Positions 1-8,647 of a DNA stretch of 41,748 nt are shown piece after piece. Numbering within the stretch: position 1 is the stretch's first letter; each line of letters begins with the position of its first letter. The notes under the pieces were generated by a model. It ran no database searches and was not told where the DNA came from. It was given only the letters and a program-made list of their open reading frames with translations. The position numbers and the translations under genes were made by a program. The DNA comes from CAMAVH01 sp036500145 (GTDB lineage Bacteria > Pseudomonadota > Alphaproteobacteria > SMXQ01), in assembly GCA_036500145.1 (NCBI GenBank), contig DASYCO010000013.1, positions 1 through 41,748 on the forward strand, in the 5' to 3' direction.

Positions 1-1220
1 CCGTAGACGGTGTCGTTGGCCTGCTCGACCGCCTGTTCGACGGTGTCGTAGGGCAGGATCGCCAGCACCGGGCCAAAAACCTCTTCGCGCGCGATGCGCA
101 TGTCGTGGGTGACGTCGGCGAAAACGGTCGGCCTGATATAGTAGCCGCGGTTGAGTTCGGCGGGGCGGCCGGGGCCGCCGGCGACCAGCGTCGCACCCTC
201 GTCGATGCCGGCCTGGATCAGGTCCTGGATCTTGTCGAACTGGATCTGGCTGACGACCGGGCCAAGCTTGGTGTTGGCGGCATCAGCCGGGCCAACGGTG
301 AACTTTTCCGCCGCCGCCTTGGCGTGAGCGGCGGCCTCGTCGTGACGGTCGCGCGGCACGAACATGCGGGTCGGCGCATTGCAGGACTGGCCTGAGTTGC
401 CGAAGCAGCCGGCGACGCCCTTTGAGACGGCGGTGGCGAGGTCGACATCCGGGAACAGGATGTTGGCCGACTTGCCGCCCAGTTCCTGATGCACGCGCTT
501 GACCGTGTCGGCGGCCGACTTCGCCACCAGGATGCCGGCGCGGGTCGAGCCCGTGAACGACATCATGTCGATGTCGGGATGGGTGGCGAGCGCCTGGCCA
601 ACCGTGGGTCCGTCGCCGTTGACGAGGTTGAACACGCCCTTCGGCACGCCCGCCTCGTGCAGCACCTCGGCCAGGATGATCGTGCTGAGCGGCGAGAACT
701 CGCTCGGCTTCAGAACGACGGTGCAGCCCGCCGCCAGGGCCGACGCCAGCTTCGAGGTGACCTGGTTCAGCGGCCAGTTCCACGGCGTGATGAGGCCGCA
801 GACGCCGATGGGCTCGCGGCGCAGCAGCGTGCTGCCCTGCCATGTCTCGAATTCATAGGCCTTGAGGACGTTGATCATCTCCTTGAAATGGGAGACGGCG
901 GCGATGGCCTGCACGTCCTTGGAGAAGCTGGCCGGCGAGCCCATCTCCGCCGTCATGGCCTGCGCGAATTCGCCGATGCGCGTCTCGTAGACCTCGATGA
1001 TCCGCTGCAGCAGCGCCATGCGCTCCTGCGGGGTCGTCTGCGAATAGGTCTCGAAGGCCTGCCGCGCCGCCGCCACCGCTCGGTCGACGTCCGCCTTGGA
1101 GCCGAGGCTGACCTGCCCGGCCACCTCCTCCGTGGCCGGGTTGACGACGTCCCAAGTCTTGGCGGCGGCGGGGTCCACCCATTCGCCGCCGATGTAGAAC
1201 TTCAGGTCGTTACGGCTCAT
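1..1220 (-). CDS. NAD(P)+-dependent aldehyde dehydrogenase, partial (C-terminus outside window)
   Basis: This gene oxidises an aldehyde to the carboxylic acid with NAD(P)+. Only the first 406 residues are in the window; the family is usually 470-500 residues, so roughly 70-90 are missing. The protein starts MSRNDLKFYIGGEW. It carries the Rossmann-fold NAD-binding stretch around ITPWNWP (residues 144-150), the catalytic-base region HQELGGKS (Glu246) and the nucleophile region GNSGQSCNAP (Cys280). FGPVLAILPY lies near the cut end. It lies downstream of a second, different aldehyde dehydrogenase on the same strand with a gap of about 100 bases, so the two are probably co-transcribed. The subfamily resembles general 'betaine/aldehyde dehydrogenase' enzymes; the substrate cannot be named from sequence. 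Confidence 0.93.
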   Translation of the reverse strand, partial: MSRNDLKFYIGGEWVDPAAAKTWDVVNPATEEVAGQVSLGSKADVDRAVAAARQAFETYSQTTPQERMALLQRIIEVYETRIGEFAQAMTAEMGSPASFSKDVQAIAAVSHFKEMINVLKAYEFETWQGSTLLRREPIGVCGLITPWNWPLNQVTSKLASALAAGCTVVLKPSEFSPLSTIILAEVLHEAGVPKGVFNLVNGDGPTVGQALATHPDIDMMSFTGSTRAGILVAKSAADTVKRVHQELGGKSANILFPDVDLATAVSKGVAGCFGNSGQSCNAPTRMFVPRDRHDEAAAHAKAAAEKFTVGPADAANTKLGPVVSQIQFDKIQDLIQAGIDEGATLVAGGPGRPAELNRGYYIRPTVFADVTHDMRIAREEVFGPVLAILPYDTVEQAVEQANDTVY

Positions 1221-1322
1221 GACGCGCTTCCATGCTCATTGAAATCCGGCTGGACTCCATATCGCGCGCCGGACGCGGAATTCCAGAACGCACCTGCCGG
1301 TAACCGTTAGCCTCGCTCAACC

Positions 1323-2792
1323 CTACTCGAACGTCGTCAGCGTCTGCACCTGCATGTATTCGCGCACGCCTTCGATGCCAGCGCGCCGGCCGATGCCGCT
1401 CTGCTTGACGCCGCCGTAAGGCGCGCGGCGGTTGACGCTCTCCGTGCCATGGGTGTTGACGAAGACCGAGCCCGCTTCGATGCGCCGGGCCACCGACAAA
1501 GCCGAGTCCACGTCGCGGCTCCAGACCGAGCCGCTCAGGCCGTAGATCGTGTCGTTCGCCCGCTCGATGGCGTCGTCGAGGTCGCGATAGGTCGTCACCG
1601 GCAGCAGCGGGCAGAATTGCTCCTCGCGCATGAGCCGCGCGTTTTCCGCCACCTCGGTCGCGACCATGGGCTGCATGAAGTGGCCGCGCTTGAACGTCGC
1701 CTCATCCAGAATCTTGCCGAAGCGATGGACGCGCGCACCCGACGCTTCCGTGTCGGCGACGAGGCCCTGGGCGCGCTCCAGCGCGCGGGCCGTGTGCATC
1801 GGCCCCATGCCGACCTGCGGTTCCAGGCCGTCGCCGACCACCAGCTTGTCGACCTCGCGGCCGAAGGCTTCCAGGAACTTCTCCGACATGGATTCGGGCA
1901 CGTAGACCCGCTTGATCGCCATGCAGACCTGGCCGGTCATGCGGTAGGTGGCGCGGACCATGCGCTGCATCGTCTCGGGGCCGAGGTCGGCGTCCTCCAG
2001 CAGGATCGCCGGGTCGTTGCCGCCGAGCTCGAGGGTGATGCCTTTGATCGTCTGCGCGGCGTTCGCCATGATCTGCGCCGCCGCCGGGATCGAGCCCGTG
2101 AAGCCGATCTTGTCGACGTCCGGATGGCGCGTCAGCGCGTCGCCGATCTCCGCCGGCAGGCCCGTCACCATGTTCAGGATGCCAGGCGGCAAGGCGCGGC
2201 TCAGCTTGCCCATGTAGTCGATGAGGCCGAGCGGGCAGGTCTCTGGCGGCTTGAGGACGACGCCGTTGCCAGCCAGCAAGGCCGGAATCACCTGCTGCGC
2301 GGCGAGCGTCACCGGCGCGTTCCACGGCACGATGGAGACGACGACGCCGAAGGGGATGTTGCCGATGAAGGTGCGGCCGTGCGGCGCCGGCAGCTTGCGG
2401 TCCTCGTCGAGCTCCGCCGCCAGCTCCAGGGTCATCAGCAGGCGCGCGTTGATGCCGCTCAGCTCGCCCTTCGCCTCGGCATGGGTCTTGCCGTTCTCGC
2501 GCACGAAGAGCGCGGCGCGCTCCTCCAGGCCTTCCTCGGTCATGGTGAGCCCGCGCGCCAGGATTTCGGCGCGCTCGGTGAAGCTCTTGCGCGCCCAGGC
2601 CGGCTGCGCCGCCTTGGCGGCCGCAACGGCGGCGTTCACGTCGTCCGGCGTGCAGCGCGGCACCGTGCCGACCAGCTCGTCGGGGCGGGCCGGGTTGAAC
2701 ACTTCGATCTGGCGGTTGCCGGCGACCCACTCGCCGCCAATCAGCATCTTCGCGGCGACCGGGGTGCGCGTGTTGGCTCTGGCTTCAGTCAT
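1323..2792 (-). CDS. Aldehyde dehydrogenase family protein
   Basis: This is a complete 489-residue aldehyde dehydrogenase that oxidises an aldehyde to an acid with NAD(P)+ in the cytoplasm. The start MTEARANTR was chosen because a GAGGGAGAG ribosome-binding site lies just upstream; the open frame continues 22 codons further but without a family-like sequence. Visible motifs are IVPWNAP (residues 154-160), FTGS (231-234), catalytic Glu255 in LELGGNDP and nucleophile Cys290 in MTGQVCMAIKR. It ends with GGVKQSGIGRRAG typical of the family C-terminus. It is only moderately similar to its downstream neighbour, so the pair is not a recent duplication. It diverges from an aldo/keto reductase across 169 bases, which hints at a shared carbonyl substrate. 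The substrate is unknown. Confidence 0.95.
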   Translation of the reverse strand: MTEARANTRTPVAAKMLIGGEWVAGNRQIEVFNPARPDELVGTVPRCTPDDVNAAVAAAKAAQPAWARKSFTERAEILARGLTMTEEGLEERAALFVRENGKTHAEAKGELSGINARLLMTLELAAELDEDRKLPAPHGRTFIGNIPFGVVVSIVPWNAPVTLAAQQVIPALLAGNGVVLKPPETCPLGLIDYMGKLSRALPPGILNMVTGLPAEIGDALTRHPDVDKIGFTGSIPAAAQIMANAAQTIKGITLELGGNDPAILLEDADLGPETMQRMVRATYRMTGQVCMAIKRVYVPESMSEKFLEAFGREVDKLVVGDGLEPQVGMGPMHTARALERAQGLVADTEASGARVHRFGKILDEATFKRGHFMQPMVATEVAENARLMREEQFCPLLPVTTYRDLDDAIERANDTIYGLSGSVWSRDVDSALSVARRIEAGSVFVNTHGTESVNRRAPYGGVKQSGIGRRAGIEGVREYMQVQTLTTFE

Positions 2793-2961
2793 GAAACTCT
2801 CCCTCGTTTTATGTGCGGCATTTCGGCGCAGATTGCTGCGCGCGGCCTTCCGGCGCAAGAGGCATGCGCGAATGCCTTCCGCTCATCCTCGTGCGCTTCA
2901 CTCAGAATTGAGTTTAAAATCGCCGGGAAAGACGCCTAGTTCACAAGCAGGGAGGACAAAC

Positions 2962-3948
2962 ATGCAGAACCCGAACGGGACGGCACAGGCCGGCGGCGCG
3001 CGGAAGATGGGCAAGACCGGGATGGTCGTCAGCCGCCTGGGCTACGGCGCCATGGAACTGGCCGGCGCCCCCAAGGCGCGGGCGCTGGGCGAGCCTGAGG
3101 CCCTGCGCTTCGTCAACCGCATCCTCGACCTCGGGATCGACTACATCGACACCTCCATCGACTACGGCCTGAGCGAGACGCTGATCGGCAAGGCGGTGGC
3201 GCACCGCCGCGACGAATTCACGCTGGCCTCGAAATGCGCCTGCGCCGTCGGCATAGACAACCACGGGCATGGCGAGAAGCACACCTACACCGGCGAAAAC
3301 GTGACGGCAGGCGTGGAGCAGAGCCTGCGCCGCCTCAAGACCGACCATCTCGACGTCGTGCAGGTCCATGGCAACCCGACGCGCAAGGAGTTGGAGGACG
3401 GCGGCGTCATCGACGCGCTGCTCAAGCTGCAGCGCGACGGCAAGGTGCGCCAGCTCGGCATCTCGCAGCGCCTGCCGCTGCTCGCGGAATTCGTCGACGT
3501 CGACTACTTCTCCGTCGTCCAGGTGCCCTACTCGGCGCTCCAGCGCCAGAACGAGGACACGATCTCGGCGCTGCGCCGCTCCGGCAAGGCCGTCGTCGTC
3601 CGTGGCGTGACGGGCCGCGGCGCGCCCGCCAAGGGCTGGGCCACCCGCCCGATCGGCACTGCCGACGGCGAGGTCCGCACGCTGTGGCAGAAGGCCGACC
3701 TCGACGAAGTGATCGGCGACATGCACCCGATCGAGTTCATGGTGCGCTTCGCCCTGTCGAACGACGACGTCGACGTCGCCCTCGTCGCCACGACGGACGA
3801 ATCCCACCTGGCGGCCGACATCGGCTACGCGGCCAAGGGCCCGCTCGACGCGGCCCTGCTGCGGAAGGTCCGCGACCGCCTCGCCGCTGCCGGCGGCGGG
3901 CCCGGCCAGGGCAAGTACCACAGCGGCGGGCCGTCGCCGGTCCTGTAA
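2962..3948 (+). CDS. Aldo/keto reductase
   Basis: This is an NADPH-dependent reductase of carbonyl compounds with a TIM-barrel fold, 328 residues. The start MQNPNGTAQ is preceded by a good GGAGGA site (2951-2956). The family signature is visible: MGKTGMVVSRLGYGAMEL near the N-terminus, DTSIDYGLSETLIGKA with the catalytic Asp and Tyr, the Lys in LASKCAC, and the His in VVQVHGN. The C-terminal region carries a glycine-rich tail (GGGPGQGKYHSGG) that is probably not catalytic. It is divergent from the aldehyde dehydrogenase pair and followed after 82 bases by the methionine sulfoxide reductase operon, so it may be transcribed with either set or alone. The substrate cannot be assigned. Confidence 0.93.
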   Translation: MQNPNGTAQAGGARKMGKTGMVVSRLGYGAMELAGAPKARALGEPEALRFVNRILDLGIDYIDTSIDYGLSETLIGKAVAHRRDEFTLASKCACAVGIDNHGHGEKHTYTGENVTAGVEQSLRRLKTDHLDVVQVHGNPTRKELEDGGVIDALLKLQRDGKVRQLGISQRLPLLAEFVDVDYFSVVQVPYSALQRQNEDTISALRRSGKAVVVRGVTGRGAPAKGWATRPIGTADGEVRTLWQKADLDEVIGDMHPIEFMVRFALSNDDVDVALVATTDESHLAADIGYAAKGPLDAALLRKVRDRLAAAGGGPGQGKYHSGGPSPVL

Positions 3949-4030
3949 GCGAAAAATCGACGCCAGGACCGCAACCTTTTCCGGCGGCCGGCGAATGACA
4001 TGAGATGGAACATTCGATGGGAGACGCATC

Positions 4031-4525
4031 ATGATGACGAGACGCTTCCTGCTTGCCGGCGCCGCCGTCGGCGCCGTCGCCCTGGCCTACGGCTCGCGCT
4101 GGTGGTCGCAGCCTTCCGAAGCGGCGGAGACCTTCGAGGTCACGCATACGGACGCCGAGTGGCACAAGCTGCTGACGCCCGCCCAGTACGACGTGCTGCG
4201 CAAGAGCGACACCGAATATCCCTTCACCAGCAAGCTGCTGCATGAAGAACGCGCCGGCATCTTCGCCTGCGCCGGCTGCGCCCGCGAGCTCTTCTCCTCG
4301 GAAACGAAGTTCGACAGCAAAACGGGCTGGCCGAGCTTCTGGGAGCCGCTGAAGGATGCCGTCGGCACCGTCACCGACGGTTCCTACGGTATGGCGCGCA
4401 CCGCCGTGCACTGCAGCCGCTGCGGCGGCCATCTCGGCCATGTCTTCGACGACGGCCCGAAGCCGACGGGCCTGCGCTACTGCATGAACGGCATCGCCAT
4501 GACCTTCAAGCCCAACGCCGCCTGA
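4031..4525 (+). CDS. msrB: Peptide-methionine (R)-S-oxide reductase with N-terminal export or anchor signal
   Basis: It reduces methionine-R-sulfoxide in proteins back to methionine. The protein has 164 residues. The N-terminus reads MMTRRFLLAGAAVGAVA, a short twin-arginine-like segment plus hydrophobic stretch, so the enzyme is probably exported or membrane-anchored in the periplasm rather than cytosolic. Zinc ligands are the two CxxC pairs Cys80/Cys83 and Cys128/Cys131, and the catalytic cysteine is Cys151 in RYCMNG. The family core FDSKTGWPSFW is intact. The start may be either of two adjacent ATG codons. It is the first gene of a three-gene set with a CcdA-thioredoxin fusion 42 bases downstream and MsrA after that, which would supply reducing power and the other stereospecificity. 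Confidence 0.95.
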   Translation: MMTRRFLLAGAAVGAVALAYGSRWWSQPSEAAETFEVTHTDAEWHKLLTPAQYDVLRKSDTEYPFTSKLLHEERAGIFACAGCARELFSSETKFDSKTGWPSFWEPLKDAVGTVTDGSYGMARTAVHCSRCGGHLGHVFDDGPKPTGLRYCMNGIAMTFKPNAA

Positions 4526-4567
4526 TCCGGCGAACGCCTTAGCCGCCGAACAAGGAACGTACCCACC

Positions 4568-6352
4568 ATGCTTCTGATCCTGCTGACCTACCTCGGCGGC
4601 GTGCTGACCATCGTCAGTCCCTGCATCCTGCCTGTGCTGCCCTTCGTCTTCGCGCGGGCGGACCGGCCTTTCCTGCAGAGCGGCCTGCCGATGCTGCTCG
4701 GCATGGCGGCGACCTTCGCCGCCGTCGCGACCCTCGCCGCCGTCGGCGGCGGCTGGGCGGTCCAGGCCAACCAGTACGGCCGCTTCGCCGCCATTGCCCT
4801 GCTGGCGCTATTCGGCCTGGCGCTGCTGTTCCCCACCCTGTCCGACCGGCTGACGCGCCCGCTCGTGGCGCTCGGCTCGCGGCTGTCGCAGTCCGCCGAC
4901 CAAGGCCATGAGGCCGGCGGGCCCACCGTCCTGCCCTCATTGCTGCTCGGCGTCGCCACCGGCCTGCTGTGGGCGCCCTGCGCCGGCCCGATTCTGGGCC
5001 TGATCCTGACGGGCGCGGCGCTGCAGGGCGCCAACGTCCAGACTTCGCTGCTGCTGCTCGCCTATGCGGCGGGCGCCGCGACGTCGCTGGCGCTGGCGCT
5101 GCTCGTCGGCGGGCGCGTCTTCGCGGCGATGAAGCGCTCGCTCGGCGCCAGCGAATGGATCCGGCGCGGCCTCGGCGTCGCCGTGCTGCTCGCCGTCGTC
5201 GCCATCGCCATGGGCGTCGACACCGGCTTCCTGACGAACCTCTCGGCCACCAGCACGGCTTCCCTCGAACAGAGCCTGGTGGACAAGCTGCAAGGCGCGC
5301 AAGCCAAGCCCGAGGCGCAGCCCGCGCCGGTCATGTCCGGCGGGCCCGCCATGATGATGCAGGGGACGCCGACCACGGCGAGCTCGCTGCCCATCGAAGG
5401 CACGTTGCCCGACCTGTCCGGCGCGGTGCAATGGCTCAACTCGCCGCCGCTGACGGCCGAGGGCCTGAAAGGCAAGGTGGTGCTCATCGACTTCTGGACC
5501 TACTCCTGCATCAACTGCCTGCGCGCCATTCCCTACGTGAAGGCCTGGGCGGAGAAGTACAAGGACCAGGGCCTCGTCGTGATCGGCGTGCATGCGCCGG
5601 AGTTCGCCTTCGAGAAGGACGTCGGCAACGTCAAGAAGGCCGTCGCCAACCTCAAGATCGGCTACCCCGTCGCCATCGACAACGACTATGCGATCTGGCG
5701 CGCTTTCGACAACCACTACTGGCCGGCGCACTACTTCATCGACGCCCAGGGCCGCATCCGCCACCACCATTACGGCGAAGGCGACTACGACGGATCCGAG
5801 CGGATCATCCAGCAGCTGCTCACCGAGGCCGGCAATACCCAGGCGCCCACCGGCTTCGTCGACGTGCAGGCCTCCGGCGCCGAGGCGGCGGCGGACATGC
5901 AGGAGATCAAGTCGCCGGAAACCTACGTCGGCTACGCCCGGGCGCAGAACTTCGTGTCGCTCGGCGGCGCCGTGCATGACGCGGCGCGCACCTATGAAGT
6001 CGAGGCGCCCGACCTCAACCAGTGGGGCCTGTCCGGCGACTGGACCATCGCCGGCGAGAATGCGGTACTGAACGAAGCCGGCGGCGGCATCCTCTACCGG
6101 TTCCACGCGCGCGACCTGCATCTCGTGCTCGGCCCGACCGCCGACGGCAAGCCGGTGCGCTTCCGCGTGACCATCGACGGCCAGACGCCCAGCGCCAGCC
6201 ACGGCATGGACATCGACGCCGACGGCGAGGGCACTGTGACCGACCAGCGGCTCTACCAGCTCATCCGCCAGAGCGGGCCGGTCATGGATCACACATTCGA
6301 GATTCGGTTTCTCGACCCGGGCGTGCAAGCCTACGCCTTCACCTTCGGCTGA
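4568..6352 (+). CDS. DipZ-like CcdA-thioredoxin fusion, membrane thiol-disulfide reductase
   Basis: This 594-residue protein should carry electrons from cytoplasmic thioredoxin across the membrane to periplasmic partners. The N-terminal part (about 1-215) is a polytopic CcdA/DsbD-type domain with its two membrane cysteines at Cys19 (IVSPCILP) and Cys138 (WAPCAGP). A linker of about 60 residues follows and is methionine-rich (VMSGG, then three consecutive Met at 262-264). A thioredoxin/TlpA-like domain spans about 270-430, with active site CINC (Cys314/Cys317) after DFWTYS. The C-terminal domain of about 160 residues is beta-rich and matches the extra domain of DipZ proteins. Sitting between msrB and msrA, it is very likely their dedicated electron donor. 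Start ATG was chosen because TM1 begins at once. Confidence 0.9.
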   Translation: MLLILLTYLGGVLTIVSPCILPVLPFVFARADRPFLQSGLPMLLGMAATFAAVATLAAVGGGWAVQANQYGRFAAIALLALFGLALLFPTLSDRLTRPLVALGSRLSQSADQGHEAGGPTVLPSLLLGVATGLLWAPCAGPILGLILTGAALQGANVQTSLLLLAYAAGAATSLALALLVGGRVFAAMKRSLGASEWIRRGLGVAVLLAVVAIAMGVDTGFLTNLSATSTASLEQSLVDKLQGAQAKPEAQPAPVMSGGPAMMMQGTPTTASSLPIEGTLPDLSGAVQWLNSPPLTAEGLKGKVVLIDFWTYSCINCLRAIPYVKAWAEKYKDQGLVVIGVHAPEFAFEKDVGNVKKAVANLKIGYPVAIDNDYAIWRAFDNHYWPAHYFIDAQGRIRHHHYGEGDYDGSERIIQQLLTEAGNTQAPTGFVDVQASGAEAAADMQEIKSPETYVGYARAQNFVSLGGAVHDAARTYEVEAPDLNQWGLSGDWTIAGENAVLNEAGGGILYRFHARDLHLVLGPTADGKPVRFRVTIDGQTPSASHGMDIDADGEGTVTDQRLYQLIRQSGPVMDHTFEIRFLDPGVQAYAFTFG

Positions 6353-6386
6353 TCTCTTGAACTTCGGCTGACCAAGGAGCGACGCC

Positions 6387-7118
6387 ATGACCCAGACGCG
6401 CACGACTGCCCTCTCCCGCCGCGCCGCCTTGCTGGGCGCGGCCTGCCTGCTCACCGCGGGGCTTGGCTTCGCCGCCACGCCGGCGCATGCCGAAGACGCC
6501 GTCACCGCGCCCGCGCCGACGCTCGACGAGCCCGCGTCGCAGGCCGCGTCCGAAGTCGCCGTCCTCGCCGGCGGCTGCTTCTGGGGCGTCCAGGGCGTCT
6601 TCCAGCATGTGGAAGGCGTCAGCAACGCCGTGTCGGGCTACGCCGGCGGCGCCAAGGACACGGCGCATTACGAGACCGTTGGCCAAGGGCGGTCGGGCCA
6701 TGCGGAATCGGTGCAGGTCACCTTCGATCCGCGCAAGGTCAGCTACGGCCGCCTGCTGCAGATCTACTTCTCCGTCGCCCATGACCCGACCCAGCTGAAC
6801 CGCCAGGGGCCGGACCGCGGCACGCAGTATCGCTCAGCGATCTTCCCGGCGAACGCGGAGCAGGCGCGCGTCGCCGAGGCCTACATCGCGCAGCTCGACC
6901 AGGCGCATGTCTACAAGGCCAAGATCGTCACCAAGATCGAGCCCGGCAAGGCCTTCTACCCGGCCGAGGACTATCACCAGGACTACCTGACGAACCATCC
7001 GCTGCAGCCTTACATCGTGATCAACGACCTGCCGAAGGTGCGCGAGCTGAAGCAGCGCTTCCCCGAGGCCTACCGCGAGAAGCCGGCGCTCGTCGCCGAC
7101 GCCCAGAAGATCGACTGA
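6387..7118 (+). CDS. msrA: Peptide-methionine (S)-S-oxide reductase, exported
   Basis: It reduces methionine-S-sulfoxide in proteins. The protein has 243 residues. The N-terminus contains a Tat-like signal (SRRAALLGAACLLTAG, twin arginines at 11-12) with a likely cleavage after AHA (residue 35), so it should act in the periplasm. The catalytic Cys64 lies in GGCFWGVQGVFQ; the subgroup with Gln instead of Glu after CFWGV is common among MsrA proteins. Other family motifs are SGYAGG, GHAESV, YFSVAHDPTQLNRQGPDRGTQYRS and the C-terminal AEDYHQDYL. It follows the DipZ-like gene by 34 bases and completes an operon holding both Msr types plus a membrane electron donor. It converges with the MFS gene. 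Confidence 0.96.
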   Translation: MTQTRTTALSRRAALLGAACLLTAGLGFAATPAHAEDAVTAPAPTLDEPASQAASEVAVLAGGCFWGVQGVFQHVEGVSNAVSGYAGGAKDTAHYETVGQGRSGHAESVQVTFDPRKVSYGRLLQIYFSVAHDPTQLNRQGPDRGTQYRSAIFPANAEQARVAEAYIAQLDQAHVYKAKIVTKIEPGKAFYPAEDYHQDYLTNHPLQPYIVINDLPKVRELKQRFPEAYREKPALVADAQKID

Positions 7119-7134
7119 GGGCCGCGCAGACCTT

Positions 7135-8376
7135 CTAGTCCGGTTCCTTCTCGAGACTCGCCGCGACGATGCCGCGGCGGCGCCACATCCAGGCGAAGGC
7201 GGCGACCGACAGCGCGCCGCCGCAGACGAACACCGCCGGCAAGCCGATGATCTCCGACGCCGTGCCCATGCAGAGCGCGCCGAGCGCCGGCGTGCCGCGG
7301 AAGATGACCCCGTAGAGGCTCATGACGCGGCCGCGCATGCTGCTCTCGACCGAGTTCTGCATCAGCGTCTGCGTGCCGGTGCCGTTGACCGTCATCGCCG
7401 CGCCGCAGACGAAGGCGCAGGCGAGGCCGATGAAGAAAATGTCGGTCGCCGCCAGCAGCATCAGCGATGCGCCGCCAATGAGCAGGCTGAGCAGAGAGAA
7501 GAAGCTAACGTTGCGCACCGTGCCGCGCTGCGCGAGCCAGAGCGCCGACACCAGCGCGCCGAGCCCCGTCGCCGAGGCGAGCATGGACAGGCCGTGCGCG
7601 CCCATCTGGTAGATCAGGTCCGACACGCCGGGCAGCATGTCGATGAAGGGCTTGAGGCCGAAGCCCACCGCGTTGAGCGCCAGCAGGGTCGGGCCGATGC
7701 CCGGATGGCGGAAGGCGTAGGCGAAGCCCTCGTAGGTCTGCCTGAAGATGTTGGCCTTGCGGCTCGCCAGCTCCTCGTAGAACAGGTCATGCATCATGTA
7801 GAGGCCAATCAGCATCGAGAGGAAGCTGACGGAATTGACCGCGAAGGCCACGCCGACGCCCCAATGCACAATGATGAAGCCGCCGACCGCCGGGCCGAGG
7901 AAGCGCGCGAGGTTGAAGATGCCCGAGCTGAGCGCGATGGCCGCCGCGAGGTTCTCCTTGCTGATCATGCTCGCCGTCATGGCGAGGCGCGCTGCGACGT
8001 TGAACGACAGCACGATGCCGAGGAACAACGACAGGCCGAACATCGCCCAGATGTCGATCCAGTCGAGCATGGTGAGCGTCGCCAGCACGATGGACTGGAT
8101 CATCGCCAGCATCTGCGTGATCTTCATGATCTTCAGGCGGTCCATCCGGTCGGCGATGGCGCCGGCGATGGGCGTGAAGATGACCGTCGGGAACAGGTCG
8201 GCGAAGGCGATCATGCCGAGCCAGGCCGGCGACTTGGTCAGCTGCCAGGCGAGCCAGCCGACGCCGATGCGCTGAATCCACATGCCGACGAGGGCCAGGG
8301 ACGAGCCGATCGTGAAAATGCGGAAATTGCGTTCGGCCAGCGCGCGGCCAATGCCGCCGTAGCTTCTATTCGCCAT
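7135..8376 (-). CDS. MFS transporter, EntS-like exporter family
   Basis: This is a 413-residue major facilitator protein with about 12 hydrophobic segments. It starts MANRSYGGIGRALAERNFRIF and has the typical MFS loop 2-3 pattern GAIADRMDRLKIM (about 74-86). The overall pattern (ALAERNFRIFTIGS..., then ALSSGIFNLARFLGPAVGGFI) resembles the MFS_3/EntS-type efflux group that includes enterobactin exporters. It should export a small molecule using the proton gradient; the substrate cannot be told. It is convergent with msrA (16 bases between stops) and diverges from cysQ across about 270 bases that hold a tandem 20-base repeat which could be its operator. Confidence 0.9.
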   Translation of the reverse strand: MANRSYGGIGRALAERNFRIFTIGSSLALVGMWIQRIGVGWLAWQLTKSPAWLGMIAFADLFPTVIFTPIAGAIADRMDRLKIMKITQMLAMIQSIVLATLTMLDWIDIWAMFGLSLFLGIVLSFNVAARLAMTASMISKENLAAAIALSSGIFNLARFLGPAVGGFIIVHWGVGVAFAVNSVSFLSMLIGLYMMHDLFYEELASRKANIFRQTYEGFAYAFRHPGIGPTLLALNAVGFGLKPFIDMLPGVSDLIYQMGAHGLSMLASATGLGALVSALWLAQRGTVRNVSFFSLLSLLIGGASLMLLAATDIFFIGLACAFVCGAAMTVNGTGTQTLMQNSVESSMRGRVMSLYGVIFRGTPALGALCMGTASEIIGLPAVFVCGGALSVAAFAWMWRRRGIVAASLEKEPD

Positions 8377-8477
8377 GGGAAAACTCGATGAGGCGTGCAG
8401 GGGCCCGGCTTCGACGGGCCGGGTTCATCGCTTGTTCTAATGCCTCGGGCCCCGCGGCCGCAACAATCCCGGCGCGG

Positions 8478-8517
8478 CTTGGCCAGATATGCGGCGCCTT
8501 GACCATATATGCAGCGC
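8478..8517. repeat. Tandem imperfect 20-base direct repeat in a divergent promoter region
   Basis: Two abutting 20-base copies, 8478-8497 and 8498-8517, share 17 of 20 bases (CTTGGCCAGATATGCGGCGC and CTTGACCATATATGCAGCGC). They lie between the divergently transcribed MFS gene and cysQ. A 20-base period places both copies on the same DNA face, as expected for a regulator binding site, but no regulator is known here. The rest of the 271-base gap shows no gene. Confidence 0.5.
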
Positions 8518-8647
8518 AAGACCGCTGAGGGTATAAGCTTGCAGGCGGCCATCCCGCTGGACGAAACGGATGGAACCGCTCGATTGTGCCGCTTGCACCA
8601 CAGGATTATACGGCATTGATGACAATCCCATTCGCCGAGAGCCTTTC

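Noticed and set aside
4937..6625. 562-residue minus-strand open frame opposite the DipZ-like gene
   Set aside because: It lies opposite a gene with unmistakable CcdA and thioredoxin motifs and has Val/Asp/Gly-rich shadow composition.
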